NCBI RefSeq assembly: GCF_023634805.2
Contig: NZ_CP106881.1
Coordinates: 2,710,001 to 2,774,000 of the forward strand
Direction: 5' to 3'
Length of the DNA stretch: 64,000 nucleotides
DNA from: Comamonas endophytica
GTDB taxonomy: Bacteria > Pseudomonadota > Gammaproteobacteria > Burkholderiales > Burkholderiaceae_C
Positions 28,138 to 36,035 of the stretch are shown one piece after another. The notes under the pieces were generated by a model. It was not told where the DNA came from. It ran no database searches and saw nothing but the letters and a program-made list of their open reading frames with translations. Within the stretch, counting starts at the first letter, position 1. Every line of letters starts with the position of its first letter. The position numbers were made by a program, and so were the translations under genes.

Positions 28138-28653
28138 CTAGAGTTGCCCCTCCGTCAGCGTATCCAGCTGGAACTTCCCCGACTTGTCCCAAAGCCAGGT
28201 ATCGATATAAGTGACCTTGCCCAGCCGTGCCGGCACCGGATAGGGCGCGGCGGCGCGCGCCGTGCGCTCGATCTCGGCAATCACCTCCGGCGCGTGGCGC
28301 GGCGCGCGCAGCCAGTGCAGGCGCTGCACGCGGCCCTGGCGGTCGATGTCGATTTCCAGCGTGCCCACGGCATACAGGACCGGCGGCAGCTGGCCCTTGT
28401 AGATGCGCTGCGCGTTGAGCGCATACAGGTGCCTGGCGCCATCCTGGCGATAGGCGCGCGGCGTGGCGGCATCGGAAGGCGCGGGCCGGCCGCTGGCCTG
28501 GCCCTGTTGCGCGGGGCTTGGCGCAGGCGCGCGCGGCGCGGAGGGCGACTTGCAGCCGGCCACCAGCGAGGCGACGGCGGCCATCAGGCTGCCCCAGAGC
28601 CAGGGGCGCTTGCGTGGGGAGGAGGGCGAAGAAGAGGAACGCTGATCGGGCAT
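28138..28653 (-). CDS. Lipoprotein with TonB C-terminal-like domain
   Basis: The protein has 171 residues. A Ser/Pro/Arg-rich N terminus leads to a hydrophobic segment and the lipobox SLVAGC (Cys 34). A Pro/Ala linker of about 40 residues follows. Residues about 85-171 resemble the TonB/TolA C-terminal fold (LYAVGTLEIDIDRQGRVQRL, then APYPVPARLGKVTYIDTWLW). It is a small cell-envelope protein. No ExbB/ExbD partner is in the window. It is divergent from xdhC by 53 bases and convergent with hiuH. Its role in purine use, if any, is unknown. Confidence 0.75.
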   Translation of the reverse strand: MPDQRSSSSPSSPRKRPWLWGSLMAAVASLVAGCKSPSAPRAPAPSPAQQGQASGRPAPSDAATPRAYRQDGARHLYALNAQRIYKGQLPPVLYAVGTLEIDIDRQGRVQRLHWLRAPRHAPEVIAEIERTARAAAPYPVPARLGKVTYIDTWLWDKSGKFQLDTLTEGQL

Positions 28654-28706
28654 GCTGCAAGGTTATCCTGAAAGCCTGGCAGTCCAGGGCAAAGTCAGGC
28701 AAGACC

Positions 28707-29573
28707 ATGCACCGCGCTGGCAAAGCCGGGAAGGATTTTCAGTTGAGTACATTGAATACAGCCTGCGAACATCTGGCCAAAGCATCCGGCTGCTGGGTCG
28801 AGGTCATCCGCACCGAAGGCTCGGTGCCGCGCGAGGCCGGGACCTGGATGCTGGTGACGGCCGACGCGCTGGCCGGCACGATCGGCGGCGGGCATCTGGA
28901 ATTCGACGCCACGGCGCAGGCGCGTGCGCTGGTGGCCCAGGGCGGGGATGGCTTCGAGCAGCGCTTTGCGCTGGGCCCGAGCCTGGGCCAGTGCTGCGGC
29001 GGCGTGGTGTGGTTGCGCTTCACGCCGCTGGCGCAGGGCGGTACCGGCGCGTTGCGCGCGCTGGCGTCACGCAGTGCCGAACGCCTGGCGCCCGCGCTGC
29101 AGGTGGCGCTGTTCGGCGCCGGCCATGTGGGCCATGCCCTGGTGGAACTGCTGGCGCGGCTGCCCTGCCGCCTGATGTGGATCGACAGCCGCGACGCGGT
29201 GTTCGCGCCGCGCTGGCTGCAGGAGGGCAGCGGCGTGGCCTGCGAGCATTCGGCGCCCGTGGAAGGCGCGGTGGCCGGCCTTGCACCGCATTCGCAGGTG
29301 CTGATCATGAGCTTCAGCCATGCCGAGGACCTGGAGGTGGTGGCCGCCTGCCTGCAGCGCCAGCGCCAACGCGCCGACCTGGATTTCATCGGCCTGATCG
29401 GCAGCGCCACCAAATGGGCGGTATTCCGCCGCCGCCTGGCGCAGCGCGGCTTCACCGAACAGGAACTCGATCAGGTCACCTGCCCGATCGGCCTGCCGGG
29501 AATCACGGGCAAGGAGCCGGAGGTGATCGCGGTGGCGGTGGCAGCGCAGCTATTGCAGCGGCGACCGAACTAA
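28707..29573 (+). CDS. xdhC: Xanthine dehydrogenase accessory protein XdhC
   Basis: The protein has 288 residues from ATG 28707. A TTG at 28743 is in frame and has the better ribosome-binding site (GGAAGGA seven bases upstream), giving 276 residues, so the true start is uncertain. The N-terminal part has WVEVIRTEGSVPREAGTWM and IGGGHLEFDA, typical of XdhC. The second domain has a Rossmann-like ALFGAGHVGHALVEL and GLIGSATKWAVFRRRL. XdhC binds molybdenum cofactor, guides its sulfuration and hands it to xanthine dehydrogenase. The partner genes xdhAB are about 10 kb away, so xdhC is split from its usual operon. Confidence 0.92.
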   Translation: MHRAGKAGKDFQLSTLNTACEHLAKASGCWVEVIRTEGSVPREAGTWMLVTADALAGTIGGGHLEFDATAQARALVAQGGDGFEQRFALGPSLGQCCGGVVWLRFTPLAQGGTGALRALASRSAERLAPALQVALFGAGHVGHALVELLARLPCRLMWIDSRDAVFAPRWLQEGSGVACEHSAPVEGAVAGLAPHSQVLIMSFSHAEDLEVVAACLQRQRQRADLDFIGLIGSATKWAVFRRRLAQRGFTEQELDQVTCPIGLPGITGKEPEVIAVAVAAQLLQRRPN

Positions 29574-29586
29574 TAGCCCCTGATAT

Positions 29587-29690
29587 CCGTTCGTGCCGAG
29601 CCTGCCTGCGCGGCCCGGTCGAAGCATGAAGGGCCTGTGGTCTATTTTGAGACTAGGCCGTCCATGGTTCGACAAGCGCACCACGAACGG
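29587..29690. repeat. Interspersed palindromic repeat, copy 6
   Basis: Left arm 29587-29632 (ccgttcgtgccgagcctgcc, then tgcgcggcccggtcgaagc), a degenerate long-subtype copy, and right arm 29660-29690 (ccatggttcgacaagcgcac, then cacgaacgg). It separates convergent xdhC and the Bug-family gene. Confidence 0.75.
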
Positions 29691-29712
29691 TTTTTGCTCG
29701 CAGTCTTGACGA

Positions 29713-30699
29713 TCACTGGGGCTGGATGTTGGCGGCCTTGATGGTCTGCGCCCACTGCTGGCGGTCCTTCGCCAGATATTTCACGAAGTCCGCCGAAGAC
29801 ACGCCAGGCACGGGCTCGGAGCCCAGCAGCGCCATCTTTTCATGCGTGGCGGGGTCCTTGAGCACTTCCTGCACGGCCTGGTAGTAGGTCTTCATCACGT
29901 CCGCAGGCAGGCCGGCGGGCGCGAACAGGCCTTGCCAGGTCGGCATGTCGAAGTTGGCGATGCCCTGCTCCTGCAGCGTGGGCACGCTGGGCAGTTGGGG
30001 CGCGCGCTTGGCGGTGGTCACGCCCACGGCCTTGACCTTGCCTTCCTTGACCAGGGCAGCCGCGGTGGTGATGTTGTCGACGGTCATGGCGATGTGGCCG
30101 CCCAGCAGGTCGGTGATCACGGGGGCGGCGCCCTTGTAGGCCACGGCTTCCATCTTCACGCCCATGCGGCTGAGCATCGACTCGGCGATCAGGTGGTTGG
30201 AGATGCCGATGCCGGCAATGCCATAGCTGGCCTGCGGGTTCTTCTGGATGTAGCTCTTGAGCTCGTTGATGTTCGTTGCGGGCACGTTGTTGTTGACGAT
30301 GACCACGTTCGGCTGGGTCGCCAGCAGCGTCACGGGTGCGAAGCTCTCGGGCTTGTACTTGGTGGCCGAGGGGTTCAGGTGGAAGGTCACCGACATCGAA
30401 CCCGCGGCGCCCATGCCCAGGGTGTAGCCGTCGGCGGGCGCGGTGGACAGGCGCTGGGCCATGATGTTGCCGCCCGCACCGGGAATGTTCTCGACCACCA
30501 CCGGCTGGCCCAGCTTGCGGCTCAGCGGATCGGCGATCAGGCGCGCCAGCGTGTCGGCGGAGCCGCCCGGTGCGAAACCGACCAGCAGCTTGACGGGCCG
30601 CTCTGGCTTCCATTGGGCCAGGGCCGCGGTGGAACCCAGGGCGGTGGTGGCCAGGGTCAGGGCGCAGACGCCGGCGTGGATCAGGGGACGAATCGACAT
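29713..30699 (-). CDS. Tripartite tricarboxylate transporter binding protein, Bug family
   Basis: The protein has 328 residues with a signal peptide (cleavage near ALA). It has the Bug fold: VKLLVGFAPGGSADTLARLIADPLSRKLGQPVVVENIPGAGGN near the N terminus, and VEAVAYKGAAPVITDLLGGHIAMTVD in the middle. It binds a carboxylate or related metabolite in the periplasm. No TctA/TctB genes are beside it, which is usual for this large family. ATG 30699 has GAGGA at a good distance. It could be the last gene of the AroM operon, though a 410-base repeat array lies between. Confidence 0.9.
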   Translation of the reverse strand: MSIRPLIHAGVCALTLATTALGSTAALAQWKPERPVKLLVGFAPGGSADTLARLIADPLSRKLGQPVVVENIPGAGGNIMAQRLSTAPADGYTLGMGAAGSMSVTFHLNPSATKYKPESFAPVTLLATQPNVVIVNNNVPATNINELKSYIQKNPQASYGIAGIGISNHLIAESMLSRMGVKMEAVAYKGAAPVITDLLGGHIAMTVDNITTAAALVKEGKVKAVGVTTAKRAPQLPSVPTLQEQGIANFDMPTWQGLFAPAGLPADVMKTYYQAVQEVLKDPATHEKMALLGSEPVPGVSSADFVKYLAKDRQQWAQTIKAANIQPQ

Positions 30700-30749
30700 A
30701 AGGAATTCCTCAAGGCTCACAGTGAAAAAACAGGGGGAAATGTGTTCGT

Positions 30750-31104
30750 CCTCACCTGTCGATGCATGAAGGGCGCGCTTTCATGAGTGCAGGCCCTTCA
30801 TGGTTCGACAGGCTCACCACGAACGTTTTCATCCGTTCGCCCTGAGCTTGCCGAAGATGAAGGGCCGGCTCTCAAGAGTGCGGGCCTTTCCTGTTTCGAC
30901 GAAGCTCACCACGAACGTTTTGGTCCGTTCGTCCTGAGCCTGTCGAAGGATGAAGGGCCGGCTCTCAAGAGTGCGGGCCTTTTCCGTTTCGACGAAGCTC
31001 ACCACGAACGTTTTGGTCCGTTCGTCCTGAGCTTGTCGAAGGATGAAAGGCCGGCTCTCAAGGAAACCAGGCCCTTCATGGTTCGACAGGCTCACCACGA
31101 ACGT
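30750..31104. repeat. Array of palindromic repeats, copy 7 (about 3.3 units of 93 bp)
   Basis: Three complete units and a partial one repeat at intervals of about 91, 93 and 94 bases; the TTCGAC arm starts lie at 30804, 30895, 30988 and 31082. Each unit has a left arm (ttcgacgaagctcaccacg), a spacer aacgttttggtc, and a right arm cgttcgtcctgagcttgtcg. A degenerate unit lies near 30751-30774. The gap between the Bug gene and the AroM gene (410 bases) is made almost wholly of these units. There are no unique spacers, so it is not a CRISPR array. Confidence 0.85.
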
Positions 31105-31109
31105 TTTGC

Positions 31110-31787
31110 TCAAGCCAGCAGCTGCCCCAGCGCATCCGCCACGATGCGGTTGGATAGCAGCGTCGGCCGGCCGCTGGCCCGGGCCACGCGTTCGCGCATG
31201 GCCTGGCTGTAGCCCATGCAGTGCATGACGATCAGGTCGCAGCCGGCCAGCGCGCGGCCGGCGGCGTCGAACGCTGCGGCCGCGGCCACGGGGTCGGATT
31301 CGTAAGGCGAGGCATGCACGGTCTGTACCGCGCAGGCCACGGGCTGGGCCAGGTGGAAGGTCTCGACCTGGGCGGCCAGCGGCACGATCAGGCCCAGCGT
31401 CGTGCAGTGCGCCGACAGCGCCGCCACATGGTGGTCCACCACCTGCTGCGGCTCGACCACCAGGCTGCGCATGCGCGGGATCAGGGTGCCGGTGCACAGC
31501 GGCACCAGCACGTCATAGCCCTTGTCGTCGGCCTGCTGCATCAGCGCTGCCAGCCTGGCCTCGGTCTTGTGGTGATCGAGCTCGATCTGCGCGCCGCTGC
31601 GCAGCCGCGTCGCGAAGCGGTGGCTGCCGGCGCGCGGCGCGAGCTCGGCGCGCTGCGCCTCGTCCAGGCCGTCCAGCACGCCGAACTCGTCGATGTGCAC
31701 ATGCTCGCCCAGGCAGCGCGCCATCTCGGGCACGACATCGGAGCGCGGCGATTCGCCGATGGTGAAGAAGGCAATGCGGCGGGACAT
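31110..31787 (-). CDS. AroM family protein
   Basis: The protein has 225 residues. It starts RRIAFFTIGESPRSDVVPEM, the AroM hallmark, and has DVLVPLCTGT in the middle and LIVMHCMGYSQAMRERV near the C terminus. The fold resembles Asp/Glu racemases, though no biochemical activity is assigned to AroM. ATG 31787 has GAGGAGA upstream; ATGs further up fall in the next gene. It follows a DUF1177 gene by ten bases, so the two are surely translated together. Despite the name, no shikimate genes are nearby. Confidence 0.88.
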   Translation of the reverse strand: MSRRIAFFTIGESPRSDVVPEMARCLGEHVHIDEFGVLDGLDEAQRAELAPRAGSHRFATRLRSGAQIELDHHKTEARLAALMQQADDKGYDVLVPLCTGTLIPRMRSLVVEPQQVVDHHVAALSAHCTTLGLIVPLAAQVETFHLAQPVACAVQTVHASPYESDPVAAAAAFDAAGRALAGCDLIVMHCMGYSQAMRERVARASGRPTLLSNRIVADALGQLLA

Positions 31788-31797
31788 CGCGCTCTCC

Positions 31798-32724
31798 TCA
31801 GGCGCCGGCCGGCGCATTGCCGACGGTCTGCAGGTGCGCCAGCGAGCCGTAGCGCGCCTGCAGCTGCGCCCAGTGCTCGGCATGCACGAAAGGCAGCTTG
31901 CCCGCGCCGAACATCTTCGCCACCTCGATGCAAAAGCGCATCGCGACATCGGTGTCCCAGGCATTGGTCACGCCGGTGGCGCAGCCCGGCACGGTGGTCT
32001 GGGCCGTGAGCGCCACGCCGACCACGGGGGCATCGGTGGCAATGGTCGGCTGCATGATCGAGTTCACATGCGGCAGGCCGTTTTCATAGGGCGTGATGTC
32101 CTGCGTGGTCAGCGGCAGCGTCAGCGGCAGCTCGCCGCTGACCCAGCCCATCAGGTCCAGCATCAGATCGGGGATGGGCAGCAGGTAGCCCTGCTTGGCG
32201 ACGGGCGTCAGCGCCACGCCGCGCTGGTTCACCAGGCGGTTGCCGCGCGTGGTGTCCACGGCCAGGATCGCGTCCATGCGCGCGCTGACCTCATGGCGCA
32301 TCATTTCGCGCATCGCGAAGGGCGACTTCATCATCGGCACCGGGTGGTGCGGGCGGGTGCCGGCGCGCGGGCAGATATGGGTGGTGACGACCACGGTGCC
32401 TTCCAGCACGTCGCCGCGGTTGTGCATCTCCATCAGATGCGCGGCGGCCGCCAGCGCCACGACGGCACCGTCGCTGTCCGAGACCAGGCCGGTGACGCTC
32501 GGGCGCGCGCCCACGCCGCCCAGGCGGCCGACAATGCCCAGGCGCGGCGCCTCGGGGTTGCTGCCGGGGATCTCGATGTGGATGAAGTCGGTGGACAGGC
32601 CGTCCTGGCTGACCGGAGTGACGGTGATGCTGCCGATGCCGAAGCCGCGCAGGTATTCGGCAATGCTTTCGCCGCTGACCTGGGGGCTGGACAGCAGGTC
32701 GATGAATTGGGAGACGTATTTCAT
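31798..32724 (-). CDS. DUF1177 family protein
   Basis: The protein has 308 residues and matches, from memory, the DUF1177 family: a leading LSSPQVSGESIAEYLRGFG, GSNPEAPRLGIVGRLGGVGARP, and THICPRAGTRPHHPVPMMKSP in the middle. The His/Asp-rich stretches (THICPRAG, AVDTTRGN) suggest a metal or amidohydrolase-like fold, but this has not been shown. It is found beside AroM in other bacteria. There is no signal peptide. It lies 19 bases after pepE and 10 before aroM in the same direction. Confidence 0.8.
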   Translation of the reverse strand: MKYVSQFIDLLSSPQVSGESIAEYLRGFGIGSITVTPVSQDGLSTDFIHIEIPGSNPEAPRLGIVGRLGGVGARPSVTGLVSDSDGAVVALAAAAHLMEMHNRGDVLEGTVVVTTHICPRAGTRPHHPVPMMKSPFAMREMMRHEVSARMDAILAVDTTRGNRLVNQRGVALTPVAKQGYLLPIPDLMLDLMGWVSGELPLTLPLTTQDITPYENGLPHVNSIMQPTIATDAPVVGVALTAQTTVPGCATGVTNAWDTDVAMRFCIEVAKMFGAGKLPFVHAEHWAQLQARYGSLAHLQTVGNAPAGA

Positions 32725-32743
32725 GGATCGGATCTTCAGGATT

Positions 32744-33451
32744 TCAGGATTTCCAGGAGCCCATGGGCAGCAGCGCCGGGGCTTGCACGCCGGTGAACCA
32801 GCGGGCGGGGGTCTGCGGGTCACCCAGCAGGGTGCGGCTGTCGCCGTCGATGCGCACGCCGGTGCCTTCGGGCAGGCCCAGCACCGGAACACCCGGGTTG
32901 AGCAGCGCGAATTCGCGCAGCCGCTGCTGGCGGGTCTCGCCGCGGTGGCCTTCGGGGTGGGCTTCGGTGTAGTGCGGGTTGATCTGGAATGGCACCAGGC
33001 CCAGCGTGTCGAAGCCCAGCGGATCGACGATCGGCATGTCGTTGCTGGTGCAAAGGCGCGGGCAGGCGAGGTTGGCGCCGGCGCTCCAGCCCAGGTAGCG
33101 TGCGCCGCCCGAACGCACGCGCTCGGCAATGGCGGCCAGCTGGCCGGTCTGGCGCAGCTGGCGCACCAGGGCGAAGGTATTGCCGCCGCCCACCACGATA
33201 TGCGTGGCGCCGGCAATGGCCGCCAGGGGCGCAGCTTCGCGGTGCAGCGAGCGCACGGCCAGGCCCGTGGGGCGCAGCGCATCGGCGACCAGGGTCTCGT
33301 ATTCGTCCCAGGTGCGCGTGACGCCGGCATAGGGCACGAACAGCACGCTGGCGTTCTCGGGCGCGGGGCCGGCCCATTGCCGGATGTCGGGCAGCGCGTG
33401 GGTCAGGAAGCCCTGCGGGCTGCTGGAGTTGCTCAGAAGAAGAAGTTGCAT
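32744..33451 (-). CDS. pepE: Dipeptidase E (peptidase S51)
   Basis: The protein has 235 residues. Catalytic Ser 123 lies in GWSAGANLACP, Asp 138 in CTSNDMPI and His 160 in QINPHYTE, which matches the Ser-His-Asp/Glu set of PepE at the expected spacing. PepE removes N-terminal Asp from dipeptides. The protein is cytoplasmic. It follows the regulator gene by 11 bases. Together with AroM and DUF1177 it suggests a pathway acting on an acidic or cyclic dipeptide, but that is an inference. Confidence 0.9.
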   Translation of the reverse strand: MQLLLLSNSSSPQGFLTHALPDIRQWAGPAPENASVLFVPYAGVTRTWDEYETLVADALRPTGLAVRSLHREAAPLAAIAGATHIVVGGGNTFALVRQLRQTGQLAAIAERVRSGGARYLGWSAGANLACPRLCTSNDMPIVDPLGFDTLGLVPFQINPHYTEAHPEGHRGETRQQRLREFALLNPGVPVLGLPEGTGVRIDGDSRTLLGDPQTPARWFTGVQAPALLPMGSWKS

Positions 33452-33462
33452 GGTGAAAGGCT

Positions 33463-34275
33463 TCACAGGGAAGTGGACCACTGCGCGGCAGGCAGTGCGG
33501 GTTCGCTCCAGTAGCGGTCGCTGACGCGGCGCCCCAGTGCGCCGACCTCGTCGAGCATCAGCTGGCGGTACTGGTTGAGAGAGGGCGCATCCATGGGCGC
33601 ATGGACACCGGCGACGAAAGACAGGCAGAAGCCGCGCAGCTCGCCGCTGACCGGATGGCGCACCGCGGCGGCAATCGCACCGACGCCGGGCAGCGCCGCA
33701 TCGACCAGCACCGCATGCTGCTGGCGCCGGGCCAGCGCCACCTCCTCGGCCAGCGCACCGGTATTTGCCAGGCCGGCCTGGCTGGGCGGCTCGAGCAACT
33801 GCTGCGCATCGCTGCCGTAGAGCAGCTCGAACTCGGCAGCCGTGAGGCGCGAGAGCAGGGCGCGGCCCATGGCCGTGTCGCCAGCGGCGCGCAGCGAGCC
33901 GGGCGGCGACACCACCTGCACCGGCGAGCGGCCGTCGAGGCGCTGGATGACCATGGTCTGCGCACCGCTGAGGGTCGAGAGATAGGCGGTGAGCCCGGTG
34001 CGCTCGGACAGCTGCTCCAGCACCTGCCAGCATTGCGCGTCCCAGGAGCTGCTGTGGTTGTGGGCATGCGATGCCTGCGCCAGCAGCGCGCTGGTGCGGT
34101 AGCGCCGCGTCTGCGGGTTCTGCTCGAGCAGGCCGAAACGGTGCATCTGGTTGAGCAGGTGCGAAGCGGAGCTCTTGGGCAGGTCGAGCTGCTCGGCCAC
34201 CTCGCTGAAGCTCAGGTCGGTGACGCCCTGGGCATACACCGTCAACAGGCGCTGCACGTTTTCCAGAATACTCAT
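33463..34275 (-). CDS. IclR-family transcriptional regulator
   Basis: The protein has 270 residues. The winged helix-turn-helix (about 5-65) reads LSFSEVAEQLDLPKSSASHLLNQMHRFGLLE. The effector-binding domain (about 85-255) contains VVSPPGSLRAAGDTAMGRALLS, typical of IclR. The ATG at 34275 matches the usual IclR N terminus; the frame upstream is not conserved. It heads the pepE-DUF1177-AroM set, so it probably controls that operon and may respond to its substrate. A 443-base divergent gap to puuD lies upstream. Confidence 0.9.
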   Translation of the reverse strand: MSILENVQRLLTVYAQGVTDLSFSEVAEQLDLPKSSASHLLNQMHRFGLLEQNPQTRRYRTSALLAQASHAHNHSSSWDAQCWQVLEQLSERTGLTAYLSTLSGAQTMVIQRLDGRSPVQVVSPPGSLRAAGDTAMGRALLSRLTAAEFELLYGSDAQQLLEPPSQAGLANTGALAEEVALARRQQHAVLVDAALPGVGAIAAAVRHPVSGELRGFCLSFVAGVHAPMDAPSLNQYRQLMLDEVGALGRRVSDRYWSEPALPAAQWSTSL

Positions 34276-34718
34276 GGGGATGTCTCTGTTCGATTTTTTG
34301 GAACTACGTTCGGTATTTTCGTTAATGATACGGGAAAGGCATGAAAACCAGGGCTGCGCGGCATTGAATTTGACTGATGAACGTCTCTTCATTCAATAGC
34401 GAAAAGCTATTATTGGCAGTTGCCTCCAGGAATGATGTAAGCACCTACTGTCGGTTGTTGTTTGGTGGGATGGCGATTCTCCTTTATGCGCACCAATATG
34501 ATGCGTCCGGCTGCACCAAGCCCGGGCCTATCGCTCCGGGCTGGTGCAACGGCACTTCGTGACTTTTTGTATACACTTGGTGCAGTACAGACTTGGTCGC
34601 AGCGGTGCCCATGCCGGTGGCTCAGCCACCGCCGGTGCGCGATCTTCTTCTGCCCAGAGCGCCCGCAGTGGTGGGCAGTGGACCTTCAGGGCAGCCCACG
34701 CTGCCAGGGTTGAGAGCG
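34276..34718. promoter_or_regulatory. Divergent regulatory gap between the IclR operon and puuD
   Basis: This 443-base stretch is AT-richer than most. It has a small inverted repeat AATAGC/GCTATT (34395-34400 and 34406-34411, five-base loop), which could be an IclR-type site. At 34564-34577 it reads TTTTTGTATACACT, which contains the TTGTATACA core of the palindrome beside gntR. That second site suggests that the GntR-type regulator also controls puuD. No palindromic repeat copy or terminator was found. Confidence 0.55.
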
Positions 34719-35999
34719 ATGGAAAGCTACTTTCTCGATTGGGCCAATCTGCTGCTGCGGTGGCTGCATGTCATTACCGCCATTGCCTGGATCGGTTCCT
34801 CGTTTTATTTCGTGTTCCTCGACAGCAGCCTCACGCCGCCCGAGGACGAGGAACTGAAGAAGCAGGGCGTGAGCGGCGAGCTCTGGGCGGTGCATGGTGG
34901 CGGCTTCTACCACCCGGTCAAATTCGCGGTGTCGCCACCGAAGCTGCCCGGCCATCTGCACTGGTTCTATTGGGAAAGCTATACGACCTGGCTCAGCGGT
35001 TTCGCGCTGCTCACGGTGTCCTATCTGTGGAACGCCAATATCTACCTGGTCGACCCCTCCAACCCCAATGCGCCGCATCCGCACGCGGCGATTGCCGCGG
35101 CGCTGGCGTTCCTGGTAGTGTTCTGGCTGCTGTATGACGGCATCTGCCGCGTCTTCGGCCAGCGCGAACGTGGCGATGCCATCGTCGGCGCGCTGGTGCT
35201 GGTGCTGGTCTGCATCGCGGCCTGGCTGGCCTGCCATATCTTCCCGGGCCAGGCAGCCTTCCTGCTGACGGGCGCGATGCTGGCCACCACCATGACCGCG
35301 AACGTGTTCTTCTGGATCATTCCCGGCCAGCGCACCATGGTGAAGGATCTCAAAGCAGGCCGCCCGGTCGACCCGATCCACGGCAAGCGCGGCAAGCAGC
35401 GCAGCGTGCACAACACCTATTTCACGCTGCCGGTGCTGTTTGCCATGCTGTCCAACCACTATGGCTGGCTGCACAGCCACGAACAGAACTGGCTGGTGCT
35501 GATACTGATGATGTTCGCCGGCGCGGCCATCCGCCAGTTCTTCGTCATGCGCCATGGCTTCAAGCTCGGACGCAACCCCCATCCCTGGCCCTATGCGCTG
35601 GCCGGCGTGCTGGTGCTGATCGCCACGGCCATCTGGCTCAGGCCCGCGGCAGCGCCCGGAAGGGCGGCTCCAGCAGCCGCAGCCCCGGCTGCCGCGGCTC
35701 CGGCTGCCGCAGCCCCGGCCGCTGCCACGGCCGGCGCCGCGCCTGCCGCCGGCGTTCCTGGCTATGACGCGATGGGCAAGCTGCTGACCCAGCACTGCGT
35801 GGTCTGCCACAGCACGGCGACGATGGCACAGAAGAACGTTTTGCTCGACACGCCCGAGGAGGTCAAGAGCCATGCGGCGCAGATCCACCAGCAGGTCGTG
35901 GTGCTGCGCAAGATGCCCTTTGGCAACCCGGGCGCGCTCAGCGACGAGGAACGCGATCTGGTCAAGCGCTGGTACGAGGGTGGCGCTCCCGTGCGGTGA
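34719..35999 (+). CDS. puuD: Membrane urate oxidase PuuD with cytochrome c domain
   Basis: The protein has 426 residues. A membrane part of about 305 residues with seven or eight segments starts LDWANLLLRWLHVITAIAWIG and has the family's conserved His residues (WAVHGGGFYHP, HWFYWESY). An Ala/Pro linker (about 309-345, AAPAAAAP units) leads to a cytochrome c domain with CVVCH (360-364) and a candidate axial Met near 399. PuuD oxidises urate to 5-hydroxyisourate and passes electrons to the chain, so no H2O2 is made. ATG 34719 is used because the first helix starts there. A glycerate kinase gene follows closely. Confidence 0.95.
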   Translation: MESYFLDWANLLLRWLHVITAIAWIGSSFYFVFLDSSLTPPEDEELKKQGVSGELWAVHGGGFYHPVKFAVSPPKLPGHLHWFYWESYTTWLSGFALLTVSYLWNANIYLVDPSNPNAPHPHAAIAAALAFLVVFWLLYDGICRVFGQRERGDAIVGALVLVLVCIAAWLACHIFPGQAAFLLTGAMLATTMTANVFFWIIPGQRTMVKDLKAGRPVDPIHGKRGKQRSVHNTYFTLPVLFAMLSNHYGWLHSHEQNWLVLILMMFAGAAIRQFFVMRHGFKLGRNPHPWPYALAGVLVLIATAIWLRPAAAPGRAAPAAAAPAAAAPAAAAPAAATAGAAPAAGVPGYDAMGKLLTQHCVVCHSTATMAQKNVLLDTPEEVKSHAAQIHQQVVVLRKMPFGNPGALSDEERDLVKRWYEGGAPVR

Positions 36000-36035
36000 T
36001 GACCCATGGCCGCAACCCATGCACAATCACCGGCC

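Noticed and set aside
30750..31104. CRISPR array
   Set aside because: The units are palindromic copies with no unique spacers, and no cas genes are in the window.
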